NCBI GenBank assembly: GCA_963169455.1 | Contig: CAUJDW010000138.1 | Span: forward strand, 1 to 54,211 | DNA from: Bacteroidota bacterium | GTDB lineage: Bacteria; Bacteroidota; Bacteroidia; Chitinophagales; Saprospiraceae | DNA: 54,211 nt | Direction of reading: 5' to 3' | Shown: positions 33,569-43,309 of the stretch, piece after piece | How the letters are laid out: each line of letters starts with the position of its first letter | Numbering within the stretch: position 1 is the stretch's first letter | Position numbers and translations under genes: made by a program | The notes under the pieces: generated by a model | What the model saw: only the letters and a program-made list of their open reading frames with translations | Database searches by the model: none | Told to the model about the DNA's origin: nothing

Positions 33569-35221
33569 TTACCTGCCCTTCTTGCTTTTTCCCTTTCCGG
33601 CCATGAATTTCTTTCCTTTTTTTTCCGCGCGTTTGGGCATGCCTTCGTTGACGCGCAGGGCGCGGCCCTGGAAATGCGAGCCGTCGAGTTCGCGTATGAC
33701 CTGGGGTGCGGCATCCTCATTCACCTGAAAAAAGGTGTGCTTGCTGCTCATGTCGATCTTGCCTATGGCGCCCCCAGGTATGCGGCTCAGCCCGCAGATG
33801 AAGGAAAGGAAGCCCGCTTTGCCGTCAACGTCCATGGCGCCAACGTTGATGAAAAGCTCTTTGGGCTTTTGAAGCGCCGGGGCGGCTTTGCCCTTTTCCC
33901 GCGCGGGTAAGGACTTGTCTTTGAGGTGGGCCAGCATGGCCGGGCGCATGGCCATGGAAGCCAGCTTGTGGATGAGCTCTTCCTTGGACAAATGCTCCAG
34001 TTCGCTGGCCATGGCGGGCAAAAGCGGGGCAATGGCCTCGTGCGGCTCTGCATTTTTCAGCCGCTGGACAAAGCCCATCAGCCGTTTTTCGAATACTTCC
34101 TGCCCGGAGGGTATGTCAACCGGAGTGAAAGGCGCCTTCAGGCGGGACTCCAGCCTTCGGATGATGCTCAGCTCGCGCGGGCTGGCCAGCAGTATGGATG
34201 TGCCTTTGCGGCCCGCCCGCCCGGTGCGGCCTGCCCGGTGGGTGTAAAAGTTCAGGTCTTCCGGTATGTTGAGGTGGAATACGTGGCTGATGTTGTCCAC
34301 GTCGATCCCGCGGGCAGCCACATCGGTCGCGATGAGCACCTTGAGCTGCCGGCTGCGGAAGCGCGCCATGACCCGGTCGCGCTGCGACTGGCTCAGGTCG
34401 CCGTGCAGGGCGTCGGCGTTGTAGCCGTCCTTGGTAAGCTGCTCCGCCAGCTCGGAAGCCTCGCGGCGGGTGCGGCAGAAAACGATGCCGTAAGTGTCGG
34501 GCGAATAGTCCAGAAAGCGGCGCAGGGCAAGGTACTTGTCTGAAGGGCGCACCAGCGCATACTGGTGGTCGATGTCGGCATTGGCCGTATTTTTCACGCC
34601 AACGCTGAGCTCGAAGGGGTCGGACATGTATTCCTCGGATATCCGCCGCACCTCGGCGGGCATGGTGGCGGAAAACAGCCAGACCATTTTTTCTTCCGGC
34701 GTTTCCTGCAGGATTTCGTCGATCTCTTCTTTAAAACCCATGTTCAGCATCTCGTCGGCTTCGTCGAGCACGGCAAAGCGAATGTGCTGCAGGTTGACGG
34801 CCTTGCGGCGCATCAGGTCGCGCAGCCGGCCCGGAGTGGCCACCAGGATATGGACGCCCTGCCTGGCTTCTCTGATCTGCTTGTGGATGTCGGCGCCTCC
34901 GTAAACGGCCAGTATCCGGACTTGTTTGCGGTAGCGGGCAAACTGGGCCAGCTCCGTGGTGATCTGCAGGCAGAGTTCCCGCGTGGGCGCCAGTATCAGC
35001 GCCTGGGTGAGCGGAAGGGCCTCGTCGATGCGCTCGGCCAGAGGCAGCCCGAATGCCGCCGTTTTTCCGGTGCCGGTCTGCGCCAGGCCAATGAAATCGA
35101 CGTCTTCCTGTAATAAACGGGGAATAGCCTGGGATTGGATAGCAGTAGGCTCGGTGAAGCCGAGCGCCTGAACAGCTTCCATGATGGGCTGCGATAAGCC
35201 CAATGCTTCAAATGTCTGCAT
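33569..35221 (-). CDS. deaD: DEAD-box RNA helicase (DeaD/CshA type) with DbpA-like RNA-binding domain
   Basis: A 550-residue ATP-dependent RNA helicase. Motifs in order are AQTGTGKT (47-54), PTREL, DEAD at 153-156, SAT at 184-186, and HRAGRTGRAG in the second RecA domain. The tail contains a DbpA-like RNA-recognition fold followed by a Lys/Gly-rich end (KGKKFMAGKGKSKKGR). The family unwinds structured RNA in ribosome assembly and cold adaptation. The length fits CshA/DeaD. It lies upstream of glgP on the same strand, with 99 bp between. Confidence 0.95.
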   Translation of the reverse strand: MQTFEALGLSQPIMEAVQALGFTEPTAIQSQAIPRLLQEDVDFIGLAQTGTGKTAAFGLPLAERIDEALPLTQALILAPTRELCLQITTELAQFARYRKQVRILAVYGGADIHKQIREARQGVHILVATPGRLRDLMRRKAVNLQHIRFAVLDEADEMLNMGFKEEIDEILQETPEEKMVWLFSATMPAEVRRISEEYMSDPFELSVGVKNTANADIDHQYALVRPSDKYLALRRFLDYSPDTYGIVFCRTRREASELAEQLTKDGYNADALHGDLSQSQRDRVMARFRSRQLKVLIATDVAARGIDVDNISHVFHLNIPEDLNFYTHRAGRTGRAGRKGTSILLASPRELSIIRRLESRLKAPFTPVDIPSGQEVFEKRLMGFVQRLKNAEPHEAIAPLLPAMASELEHLSKEELIHKLASMAMRPAMLAHLKDKSLPAREKGKAAPALQKPKELFINVGAMDVDGKAGFLSFICGLSRIPGGAIGKIDMSSKHTFFQVNEDAAPQVIRELDGSHFQGRALRVNEGMPKRAEKKGKKFMAGKGKSKKGR

Positions 35222-35691
35222 GTATTTCGGTTAAGCAGGCAGGTTTCACGCCCTGCCAATTCGTTGTTAAAAGTGCCTGCTCAACCCCAAGAAAAGTTCA
35301 CGCTCTTCCCCGAATCGGGCATTCACTGGTGAAAAGAAGTTGCAAAGCTAGGCTTTTTATTTGGATTGTGAAATTTTTTTGAAACCCCTTCGGTGGGAGG
35401 GGCATAGGGCATGGGAAAGGATGCAATGCAGCTTTTCCCGATGAGATATGGTGAAAGAGGGGGAGGCTGGATGGCCAGGGGGGGGCATCGCCGCCCCCGC
35501 CTGACAGGGTGGGCGGGAATATCAGTGCTGCATACGCCTCCAGGGCAGCCACGGGGTGGCTTTCCTTGGTTTTACTATAGTTCAGTCACCCCGTGACATT
35601 CCCGGATTTGAGGTTGGCGTATTCCCGGCTACCCTGCTTCGGCTTGCCGGCCTGCGACGCGTAGCTTGCATCCTGCCAGCCAGGCAGCTCC
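35222..35691. other. Gene-free stretch with inverted repeats
   Basis: About 470 bp between the P-type ATPase and the helicase genes. An inverted pair CACGGGGTG (about 35550) and CACCCCGTG (about 35588) flanks 27 bp; TGCCAGCCAGGCA near the ATPase stop is another small hairpin. A minus-strand frame at 35298-35552 has no recognisable motif. No gene is supported. Confidence 0.45.
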
Positions 35692-38346
35692 CTACACCGT
35701 TCCGCCCATCCTTTTGATTATCTGTATTAGCAGCAACGAGCCGAAGGAGAAGGCGGCGGCAAGGCCCAGGTTTTCCCATCCCAGCGGGACGAGGGAAAGA
35801 GCCGAGCGCATGGGCGGCACGGCATAACCCAGGCCCGTGAGCAGGAGGCACAACCCGATGGCGCCCCACACCCAGGGGTTTTTCGTCACCTCATTGACGA
35901 AGAAGGAACTGTCGCGCTTCGGGATATTGAATACGTGAATCAGTTGCGAAAATACCAGGGTGTAAAAAGCCAGGTTGTTGACATGGGCGGGCGGCAGGTG
36001 GAGGATTTCGCTGGAATAGGCCGTGACACCGACTACGCCGGCCGTGATGCAGAGCCCGTAAACAAGCGTGGCGCCCCAGAGCCGGGCTGGAAGCAGTGGC
36101 TCATCGGGCCGCCGTGGCGGGCGTAGCATGATCCCCTTTTCGCCCTTTCCGGCGCCCAGCGCCAGGGCAGGGAACACATCCGTCACCAGGTTGAGGTAGA
36201 GGATTTGCAGCGGCAACAGCGGCATGGGCAGGCCTGCCAGGGTTGCCAATGCCACGGAGATGATCTCGGCCAGGTTGGCGGAGAGCAGGTAAACGATGAA
36301 TTTGCGGATATTTTCAAAAATGACGCGCCCCTGCCGGATGGCCAGCTCGATGGAGGTGAACTGGTCGTCGCGCAGGATGATGTCCGCTACTTCCTTGGCG
36401 GCTTCTGTGCCGCGTATGCCCATGGCGATGCCGATGTCCGCCTTTTTCAGGGCAGGCGCATCATTGACCCCGTCGCCGGTCATGCCCACGATCTGCCGTT
36501 CACGCTGGTAAAGGGCCACCATGCTGAGTTTGTGGGCAGGGGTAACCCGGCCGAAAACCACGGCTTCAAGAAGGCGCCGCTTCGTTTCGGGGCTGAGCTT
36601 TTCCGGTTCGCTCAGTTCCTCTCCCGACATGACCAGCCTGTCAGGTGCGCCGGGTTCCAGAAGCCCCGTCTCTTCGGCGACCTTCCGGGCGGTGGCCAGG
36701 TGGTCGCCGGTGATCATCACAACCCGGATTCCGGCCTGCCGGCAGGCTTCGATGGCGGCCCGGACGTCCTGCCTGGGCGGGTCGATAAAGCCCATGAATC
36801 CAAGAAAGGTGAGCTCCCGGAAGACATCCTGCCCGGCAGGTGGGGTTCCCATTTTCCTGAAAGCGAAACCCAGCGTGCGCAGCCCCTCCGCCGCCATGCC
36901 TCCGGCCCTGGCCAGCCATTCTTCTTTGGCGGGCTCCGCAAAGTGGGCTTCCCTGCCGTGGCTGTCCAGGTGGTGGGTGCAGTTTTCCAGCACCTTTTCC
37001 AGGGCGCCCTTAACGCAACACCAGTAGCCGCCTCCGGCACGGTTGACGGTGGCCATCATTTTGGCATCGGTGTCGAAGGGGTATTCCTGCACTTCGGGAT
37101 AGGCCTGGCGAAGTTGTTCGATATCATAACCAGCCTGGCGGGCAAAGTTTACCAAGCCTATTTCTATGGGGTCGCCACGCAATACGGCATCGTTCGGTTC
37201 GACATTGTTGCAGAGAACGGCCACCTTTGCCATAGTGTCGAAGGCAGGGATGGCCGTCCACTTGGAGAAGAAAGCGGGTTGGCCTTCGGCAGGGATAGGG
37301 TGGGCGCCGCCTTCGAGGGCGAACGCGTGCACGGCCATCTGGTTTTCCGTTAGTGTTCCGGTCTTGTCTGTGCAAATCACGCCGGTTTCCCCGAGGGTTT
37401 GCACAGCTTCCAGCTTTTTGATGATGACGCGGCCGCGGGCCAGCTGCAGCATGCCGCGGGCCAGGGCAATGGTAGCCACGATGGGCAGCCCCTCGGGGAT
37501 GGCGGCCACCGCCAGGGCGATGGCCGTTTCGATCATCTGAATAAGAGACCGCCCCTGGATGTAGCCGGTGGCCACGATGAGGGTGGTGAGGGCCAGAGTG
37601 AGCCAGATGAGGCGCAGGCTGAGCTGCCGCAGCCTCTTTTCGAGGGGCGCCGCCTCCTTGCTGGCCTCTGAGGCCATCTGGCTGATCCTGCCCAGCTCAG
37701 TGCCGGCGCCGGTGGCGGTGACAACGGCTTTTGCGGCGCCCCGCGTGGCTATCGTGCCATTGTACAGCATGTTCAGCCGGTCGGCCAGCGGGGTGTTTTC
37801 CGGGAGGGGGGCAGGCGCTTTTTCCTCCTGCAGGCTTTCACCGGTCAGGGCCGCCTCCTGAACGGCCAGATGCTCGTGCAGGATCAGCCGGGCGTCGGCA
37901 GGGATGACATCGCCGGCTTCCAGCAGGATGATGTCGCCGGGCACGAGCTCCCGGGCAGGAATACGCCGGGCCTGTCCTTCCCGGAGTACTGTAGCCGCCG
38001 TTTGCGCCATTTTCTGCAGCGCTTCCATGGATCGCACTGCCTGCCATTCCATGAAAAAACCGATGGATGCGTTGAGCAATATCACCACCAACACCGCGAT
38101 GCCCTCGACCCAGTCGCCAAAGGCGAAGGACAAGGCTGCAGCCACCATGAGCAGATAAATGATGGGGTCGAGGAATTGCTCCAGGAAAATGCGCAGCAGC
38201 GGTTTGGCTTTTTGCCGGGGCAGGCGGTTTTCCCCGAACTCCCTGCGCCGGAGGAGAACATCCTCTTCAGCCAGGCCCCTGTCCGCGTCGGTTTGCAGCC
38301 GGGCGAGGACAGCATCAGCCGGTTGGGCGTGAAAAGGTTTCTGCAT
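35692..38346 (-). CDS. P-type cation-transporting ATPase (Ca2+-ATPase-like, P2)
   Basis: An 884-residue P2-type ATPase. Its actuator motif TGES is at 168-171, the phosphorylated Asp327 lies in DKTGTLT, and the hinge MTGDGVNDAPAL is present. The membrane motif PEGL (284-287) is characteristic of Ca2+ pumps of the PMR1/SERCA group. About ten membrane segments are evident. It probably exports calcium or another divalent cation, although the exact ion cannot be assigned by sight. Only 6 bp separate its start from the preceding barrel-like gene, so the two are co-transcribed. Confidence 0.92.
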   Translation of the reverse strand: MQKPFHAQPADAVLARLQTDADRGLAEEDVLLRRREFGENRLPRQKAKPLLRIFLEQFLDPIIYLLMVAAALSFAFGDWVEGIAVLVVILLNASIGFFMEWQAVRSMEALQKMAQTAATVLREGQARRIPARELVPGDIILLEAGDVIPADARLILHEHLAVQEAALTGESLQEEKAPAPLPENTPLADRLNMLYNGTIATRGAAKAVVTATGAGTELGRISQMASEASKEAAPLEKRLRQLSLRLIWLTLALTTLIVATGYIQGRSLIQMIETAIALAVAAIPEGLPIVATIALARGMLQLARGRVIIKKLEAVQTLGETGVICTDKTGTLTENQMAVHAFALEGGAHPIPAEGQPAFFSKWTAIPAFDTMAKVAVLCNNVEPNDAVLRGDPIEIGLVNFARQAGYDIEQLRQAYPEVQEYPFDTDAKMMATVNRAGGGYWCCVKGALEKVLENCTHHLDSHGREAHFAEPAKEEWLARAGGMAAEGLRTLGFAFRKMGTPPAGQDVFRELTFLGFMGFIDPPRQDVRAAIEACRQAGIRVVMITGDHLATARKVAEETGLLEPGAPDRLVMSGEELSEPEKLSPETKRRLLEAVVFGRVTPAHKLSMVALYQRERQIVGMTGDGVNDAPALKKADIGIAMGIRGTEAAKEVADIILRDDQFTSIELAIRQGRVIFENIRKFIVYLLSANLAEIISVALATLAGLPMPLLPLQILYLNLVTDVFPALALGAGKGEKGIMLRPPRRPDEPLLPARLWGATLVYGLCITAGVVGVTAYSSEILHLPPAHVNNLAFYTLVFSQLIHVFNIPKRDSSFFVNEVTKNPWVWGAIGLCLLLTGLGYAVPPMRSALSLVPLGWENLGLAAAFSFGSLLLIQIIKRMGGTV

Positions 38347-38352
38347 GGCAGT

Positions 38353-39402
38353 TTATTTACTTCCAAAGGGCACAATTATCCCAAGCCATGGTATGGCGAT
38401 GAACTCACCGGCCGTGGTGGGGAGGATGAGCCCGTAATCCAGCGAAAAACCCTTTCCGACCCTTCTCCCTCCAGCAAAGAGCACAAGGGTGAATTCGCCG
38501 TCGAAGGAGGCGAAGTAGTTTTCGGTCAGGAAATAGCCCCGCCGGCCCGTGCGTATCATCGCGCTGAGGTTGAGGATGGGCGCATCGGCCCACTCGCCGT
38601 CCGCGAATCCGTAACCCAGGCCGGCCGTGAAATTCTTGTCGCGGGAGCCGAAAGTGGCAATCCCGTAGGCTATGCCGGCAAAACCGGCGTCTTCGCCTAT
38701 TATGGTCGCAAAAAGCGCCCCGGCGCCCAGGTTTACCTTGTCTTTTTTTACCGGTATGGACAGCTTGGGTGTGACCCAGGCCGGGCTGGGGGTTCCGGAA
38801 AACAGGAAGAGGGGCATCATCCCTACACCTACCGAAAAGTTCCTGGACAGGCCAATGCTCGCCTGGTTGAAGAGCACCCACACGTTCTGGTAGTAACCTT
38901 CGCCCGGCTTCAGGCTGTAACCGTTGGGCGCCCAGAAGTAGCGGGTTGCCTGTGGGTTTTCAAACCATACCTGGCCGCTGACGACCTGGATGCCCTGCAG
39001 GTTTACGATCCGCCTGATGTTCGCTTTGGGGATCGAAATAACCCCCAGGGCTTCCGTTTTCAGGATCAGCCTTTCGGCGTCCTGGTCCAGTATCTGGCCG
39101 GTGTATTCATTGTCGTCTATGGTTTCCACCAGCCACAGCGGCAGGGTATCGGCAACGGCCGTTTCATCAATGAGGCTGCTCCGGAAAGCCCATTGGGCGG
39201 GAGTATTGGAATGATGGAATGTCGGAACAATACATCCCACCTCAGGCAAGGCCGGCTTACGCATAGCCTCATTCCAATATTCCAGCAATCCAGTGTTCCC
39301 TTGATCCAATCCGGGGCTTGGCGGAGCGCCCTCTTTAATCTGTGCGGATGTGCGCAGGTTGTAGCAGAAAAGCAGCATGGCTGCCAGCATCCATGTTTTC
39401 AT
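38353..39402 (-). CDS. Exported barrel-like protein with an in-gene palindromic insertion
   Basis: A 349-residue protein with a signal peptide (MKTWMLAAMLLFCYNLRTSA). The C-terminal two thirds look like an outer-membrane barrel (NLSAMIRTGRRGYFLTENYF). Near residues 35-67 the sequence is out of character, a run derived from a palindromic repeat in the DNA (39202-39299) that carries the TGGAATATTGGAATG unit. The flanking DNA is in frame, so the repeat adds about 33 residues. Function unknown. It is co-transcribed with the P-type ATPase, 6 bp downstream, and with a 191-residue secreted protein upstream. Confidence 0.75.
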   Translation of the reverse strand: MKTWMLAAMLLFCYNLRTSAQIKEGAPPSPGLDQGNTGLLEYWNEAMRKPALPEVGCIVPTFHHSNTPAQWAFRSSLIDETAVADTLPLWLVETIDDNEYTGQILDQDAERLILKTEALGVISIPKANIRRIVNLQGIQVVSGQVWFENPQATRYFWAPNGYSLKPGEGYYQNVWVLFNQASIGLSRNFSVGVGMMPLFLFSGTPSPAWVTPKLSIPVKKDKVNLGAGALFATIIGEDAGFAGIAYGIATFGSRDKNFTAGLGYGFADGEWADAPILNLSAMIRTGRRGYFLTENYFASFDGEFTLVLFAGGRRVGKGFSLDYGLILPTTAGEFIAIPWLGIIVPFGSK

Positions 39403-39444
39403 AAGCCCAGGGTTGTTTGCAGGCTGGCTGCCGGGTGGAGCCGC

Positions 39445-40020
39445 TTAATAATAATTACAGTTGAAAAAGGGTTGCATCTGTTTCAGGTAGTTGAGCAGCG
39501 GAGCCATCACTTCCTGCCGGTGCTGTTCGAGGCGGAGGTCGGCCATGTCTTTCCCCAGCGTCATTTCATCCTGCAGGTATGTGGCCGTTTTGAAGTCGAA
39601 AACGGCCTGGCGCAGTTCGGTATTTATCTGGCAGCTGAGTTCCCCGGAAGGCGTGTCCAGCCACCTGGCCCCTGTGAAGGCCACCAGCTCGATGTCCGAC
39701 AGGAAAGCGGAAAGGCTGGCGCCGGGATAATCCTGCAGGTAGGCCAGATAGGCCTGCGCCGGCCAGTTGAAATGCCCTCCGGTGAGCATGGAAGGGGTGA
39801 TGTCGGAGCCGGCTACCAGCTCAAAGTATGCCCTAAGCTGGGCGGCGCAAGCCTGGAAATCCTGGTTGAACTCCGCGCGGTTTTCCGATGCGAATTCGTC
39901 AAAGCTTTCCGGGCACAGCCAGGCCTCGCGGAAACTTTCGTAAATGAAATCTTCCTGCCCGCTGAGCGGAAGGGATAAGCCGGATAAAATAAACAGGCAG
40001 GGGAGGAGTATCTTTTTCAT
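39445..40020 (-). CDS. Secreted protein of unknown function
   Basis: A 191-residue protein with a signal peptide (MKKILLPCLFILSGLSLPLSG, ending before QEDF). The rest is acidic and helical, with two cysteines (for example AWLCPESFDEF and the terminal FFNCNYY). No family is recognised. It is the first gene of a run with the barrel-like protein and the P-type ATPase (42 and 6 bp gaps), and may take part in the same envelope or metal-handling process. Start 40020 is chosen to begin the signal peptide. Confidence 0.7.
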   Translation of the reverse strand: MKKILLPCLFILSGLSLPLSGQEDFIYESFREAWLCPESFDEFASENRAEFNQDFQACAAQLRAYFELVAGSDITPSMLTGGHFNWPAQAYLAYLQDYPGASLSAFLSDIELVAFTGARWLDTPSGELSCQINTELRQAVFDFKTATYLQDEMTLGKDMADLRLEQHRQEVMAPLLNYLKQMQPFFNCNYY

Positions 40021-40292
40021 AAGTAGCCCGCTTTGGTTAAGCAATTAGCCAATTTTCTCCACTATGTCGGGTTTTATTCCGGTTCCGGCAATGAGGAAAG
40101 TCAGGGCGGGCCATGAGCTTTGTCAGAGGGGGCAAACTCTGTCCCGTCCTCGCTACGCTCAGCCGGGTAAAAACCTGCAAACCCTGTAAGCAGCCCGCCC
40201 TTCCTGCGTTCAGCCGGGCAAAAAGCAGGAACCATCAAGAGCCCCAAGTTCAAAATAATCCTTACCTTTCAGTTAAAATAAAACCCTCTGTC
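40021..40292. other. Divergent promoter region with short repeated motif
   Basis: About 270 bp between divergently transcribed genes. A 22-25 bp motif with the core GGTTTTTACCCGGCTGAGCG occurs in reverse at 40151-40175, and a variant (GCGTTCAGCCGGGCAAAAAG type) at 40203-40229. A further copy is at 43318-43340. No further gene is seen. Confidence 0.5.
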
Positions 40293-42419
40293 ATGACAAA
40301 GAAATCCCTCCCGGCTGTTTTCCTGTTCCTCGCCATTAATTGCCTTTTTGCGCAGGAGAACCGCTTTTTCATGCCGCTTGAGATACAAAATGCATACGAA
40401 AGCGGCGCCCGCTCTTACGATGGCCGGCCCGGCCCGGCATACTGGCAGAATACGGTGGACTATACCATTGAAGTGACGGTTGACCCGGCGCAGAAAAAGA
40501 TCAGCGGCTCGGAAAAAGCCGTTTATCACAACAACAGCCCGGATGCCCTGAGTATCCTGGTGGTGCGCCTGTACTACGATGCATTTAAAAAAGGCAGCGC
40601 CAGGGATTACGGCATCCGGCCTGGTGACATCACCGATGGGGTGGAGGTCAGCGCCTTGTCCGTTGATGGGAAGGAAGTGGAAATCGGCAACCGCAAGGGC
40701 GCCTACCGCAGCGGAACCCACCTGGTCATTAACCTGCCCGAACCGCTTCTGCCAGGGAAAAGCCTGTCCATGGAAATCAGCTGGGCGCAGTTTTTGCCGG
40801 AAACGACGATCCGCACAGGGGTTTATGACAGCACTACTTTCTTCGTCGCCTACTGGCACCCACAGATCGCCGTTTACGATGACGTGTTCGGCTGGGACCG
40901 GCTCGATTATGGTTTCCGGGCTGAGTTTTACAACAACCTCGGAAATTATGACGTAACGATCAATGCGCCGGAGCAGTTTACTGTCCTGGCCACCGGCATG
41001 CTGCAAAATGCCGCCGATGTGCTGCCGGAAGATGCGCTGGGCCGCTACCGGCAGGCCCTGGCATCAGCCGAAACCGTAGCCATCATTGGGCCCGATGCCC
41101 TGAAAAACGGCTACCGCAACAGGCAGGGGGGCTGGCATTACGTAGCGCGGGAAGTTTCCGATTTCGCCTTTTGCCTGAGCGATCACTACTGCTGGGATGC
41201 AGCGGCGCAGGAAGTGGATGGGCGCCCGGTGTTCATCAGCACCTACTATCCGGAAAACCAGGCGGAACAGTGCAGTGGGGTAACGGCCATGCAGCAGAAG
41301 ATCATGAAACATTTTTCGGAGGATGTGCCCGGCATTCCCTATCCCTACCCGGCTTTCACCACCTTTATCGCCAGCGGCGGGGGCGGAATGGAATATCCCA
41401 TGATGGCCAACAATGGCGGGCCCGGGCGCGGCGTCACCATCCACGAGATGTTCCACACCTATTTTCCTATGTACGTCCGCACCAATGAAAAGCGCTTTGC
41501 CTGGATGGATGAGGGCTGGGCGGATTATATCACGGAAGTTGTCACGGCACGCTACTTTAACAATGAGGAAGGGCCCCATTTTTCAAGCTCGAAATCCGGT
41601 ATGCAGGGCGCCATCGGAACCATCAGCGACCTTCCGCTCATCACTTCGACGCAGTTTATGGATAACAGCAACTACGGCTATGCTTCCTACCCGCTGCCGT
41701 CTTTCGTTTACGCCATGCTTCACTTCGAACTGGGCGACGAACTGTTCCTGAAGTGCTACCGCGAATACATCCGCCGCTGGGCGAAGAAGTCGCCGACACC
41801 CTACGATTTTTTCTACACCTTCGAAAATGTGTCCGGCCGGGATTTGTCATGGCTTTGGAAGCCCTGGTTCTTCGAGTTCGGCTATGCCGACCTGGCGATC
41901 AAATCGCTGGCGGGCGGCGTGCTTGAAGTTGAGAACAAGGGCAACCGGCCCGTTCCGGTGAAAGTCGAATACACTTTTAAAGATGGCGGCACGAAGGTGG
42001 ATTATGCAAAGCCCTCCGCCTGGCGGGAAGGGCGCACCTGCCAATTTACCGTGCCGGAAGGGGAAGAGATCGCTTCGGTGTCCGTCAACCAGGATGTGCC
42101 TGACGCCCATGAACTCGATAACTTTTTCCCGCCTCTGAAAGAGCGGTATGCCGGTGTTGCTTTACCAGGCTGCCTGGAAGGCGCCTATGCGCTCCAGGAG
42201 TTTCCGGTCGAGCTCACGATCAGCCGTAAAGAAGGGCTGCTGTACCTTAAAGTCGATGCGAATAACATGGCTTCCTACCTGGTTCCGGAGGACGGCGACG
42301 GCAAAAATTTCCGCAGCCTGGACGGAAGCATCAAAGCCGCTTTTGAGTACAGCGAAGAGGGCTGCAGCGGCATTGTCATTCAGTATTTCGGATACCGAAT
42401 AACGGGCAAAAAGATCTGA
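40293..42419 (+). CDS. M1-family zinc aminopeptidase
   Basis: A 708-residue exported peptidase. The zinc motif is HEMFH at 384-388 with the third ligand Glu407 in MDEGWADY. The substrate-binding GGGGMEYP segment (about 364-371) corresponds to the GAMEN loop, changed as in other Bacteroidota M1 members. The signal peptide MTKKSLPAVFLFLAINCLFA indicates periplasmic or surface location. The start ATG 40293 is chosen because an upstream Met at 40113 lacks a signal peptide. It would release N-terminal residues from peptides, consistent with the other peptidases here. Confidence 0.92.
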   Translation: MTKKSLPAVFLFLAINCLFAQENRFFMPLEIQNAYESGARSYDGRPGPAYWQNTVDYTIEVTVDPAQKKISGSEKAVYHNNSPDALSILVVRLYYDAFKKGSARDYGIRPGDITDGVEVSALSVDGKEVEIGNRKGAYRSGTHLVINLPEPLLPGKSLSMEISWAQFLPETTIRTGVYDSTTFFVAYWHPQIAVYDDVFGWDRLDYGFRAEFYNNLGNYDVTINAPEQFTVLATGMLQNAADVLPEDALGRYRQALASAETVAIIGPDALKNGYRNRQGGWHYVAREVSDFAFCLSDHYCWDAAAQEVDGRPVFISTYYPENQAEQCSGVTAMQQKIMKHFSEDVPGIPYPYPAFTTFIASGGGGMEYPMMANNGGPGRGVTIHEMFHTYFPMYVRTNEKRFAWMDEGWADYITEVVTARYFNNEEGPHFSSSKSGMQGAIGTISDLPLITSTQFMDNSNYGYASYPLPSFVYAMLHFELGDELFLKCYREYIRRWAKKSPTPYDFFYTFENVSGRDLSWLWKPWFFEFGYADLAIKSLAGGVLEVENKGNRPVPVKVEYTFKDGGTKVDYAKPSAWREGRTCQFTVPEGEEIASVSVNQDVPDAHELDNFFPPLKERYAGVALPGCLEGAYALQEFPVELTISRKEGLLYLKVDANNMASYLVPEDGDGKNFRSLDGSIKAAFEYSEEGCSGIVIQYFGYRITGKKI

Positions 42420-43286
42420 TCAGGGCAGGCGGGAGAATACTTTGCCCAGCATCCGCCGCCTGCGGAAGCGGCGGATGAACCGGCCTTCTTCCCTGCTGAC
42501 GATGAATGGTTCGCGGCGGAGCCAGGATTGCAGCCAGCCCCGGAGCACCGCCAGCCCGGTCAGGCCGAATGGGCGGTTGAGGTAGCCGGCCTTGATGGCG
42601 CTGATGAGGGTTATGAAAAAGCCGTAACGCAGCCGGTACATGCCGTTCCCGACCTTGATGCGTATCCTGACGGAGCCGGTCTCGGCGCCCAGGGGCCGGT
42701 AATGGCGCACCTGCAGCCCGGTATCCACCTGCACCGTCCAGCCGTGGTATCGGGCCAGGAGTTCGTCGGCGGTGTCCCAGCCGATGGAGGCGCGCAGGCC
42801 GCCGATGTCCTCGAAGCATTGCCTGCGGTAGGATTTGAAAGCGCCTTTGACGTGGTCCACATCGGAAAAGTTCTCGTACACCCATTCGCCCTGTTCTTCC
42901 ACGGCAATCGTGCCGCCTGCGATGCCCAGCCTGGGGTTGGCCCGGAACAATTCCGCCATGCGTTCGAAGTAGTGCTCCGGAATTTCCAGGTCGGCGTCGA
43001 ACTTCACCAGGAAGTCGTAGTCTTCGCGGATGGCCTGATAGCCCAGGTAAAAGGCCCGCACTACCTTGGAGCCGGCGGCGCGTTCTTCTTTTTTGTCGTT
43101 GTTCACCAGCTCGATCCAGGGGTGGCGGGCGGCATAGGCCCTGACAACCTCCGCCGTCCCGTCCGTCGAACCGTCATTGACTACGATGAGCCTGCGCGGG
43201 GGCAACGTCTGCCTGCTTATTGCGTCGAGGGCTCTTCCGATGAAGTGCTCCTCATTGTATGCCGGCATGATGATGATGTATTTCAT
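42420..43286 (-). CDS. Glycosyltransferase family 2
   Basis: A 288-residue GT-A fold glycosyltransferase. The nucleotide-sugar site is seen in MPAYNEEHFIGRAL, VVNDGSTDGT and KFDADLEIPEHYF; the last holds the DxD metal motif. There is no membrane segment except a weakly hydrophobic stretch near the C-terminus. Family members add sugars to polysaccharide, glycolipid or protein; the donor and acceptor cannot be read from the sequence. It is 121 bp downstream of the DUF2177 gene on the same strand, and a hairpin (43310-43355) lies between them. Confidence 0.9.
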   Translation of the reverse strand: MKYIIIMPAYNEEHFIGRALDAISRQTLPPRRLIVVNDGSTDGTAEVVRAYAARHPWIELVNNDKKEERAAGSKVVRAFYLGYQAIREDYDFLVKFDADLEIPEHYFERMAELFRANPRLGIAGGTIAVEEQGEWVYENFSDVDHVKGAFKSYRRQCFEDIGGLRASIGWDTADELLARYHGWTVQVDTGLQVRHYRPLGAETGSVRIRIKVGNGMYRLRYGFFITLISAIKAGYLNRPFGLTGLAVLRGWLQSWLRREPFIVSREEGRFIRRFRRRRMLGKVFSRLP

Positions 43287-43309
43287 GGCATGGGTGTTGT
43301 GGGTTTCAG

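Noticed and set aside
35298-35552. 84-codon minus-strand frame in the gap before the P-type ATPase
   Set aside because: Proline- and glycine-rich with no motif; overlaps inverted repeats and lacks an evident start context.
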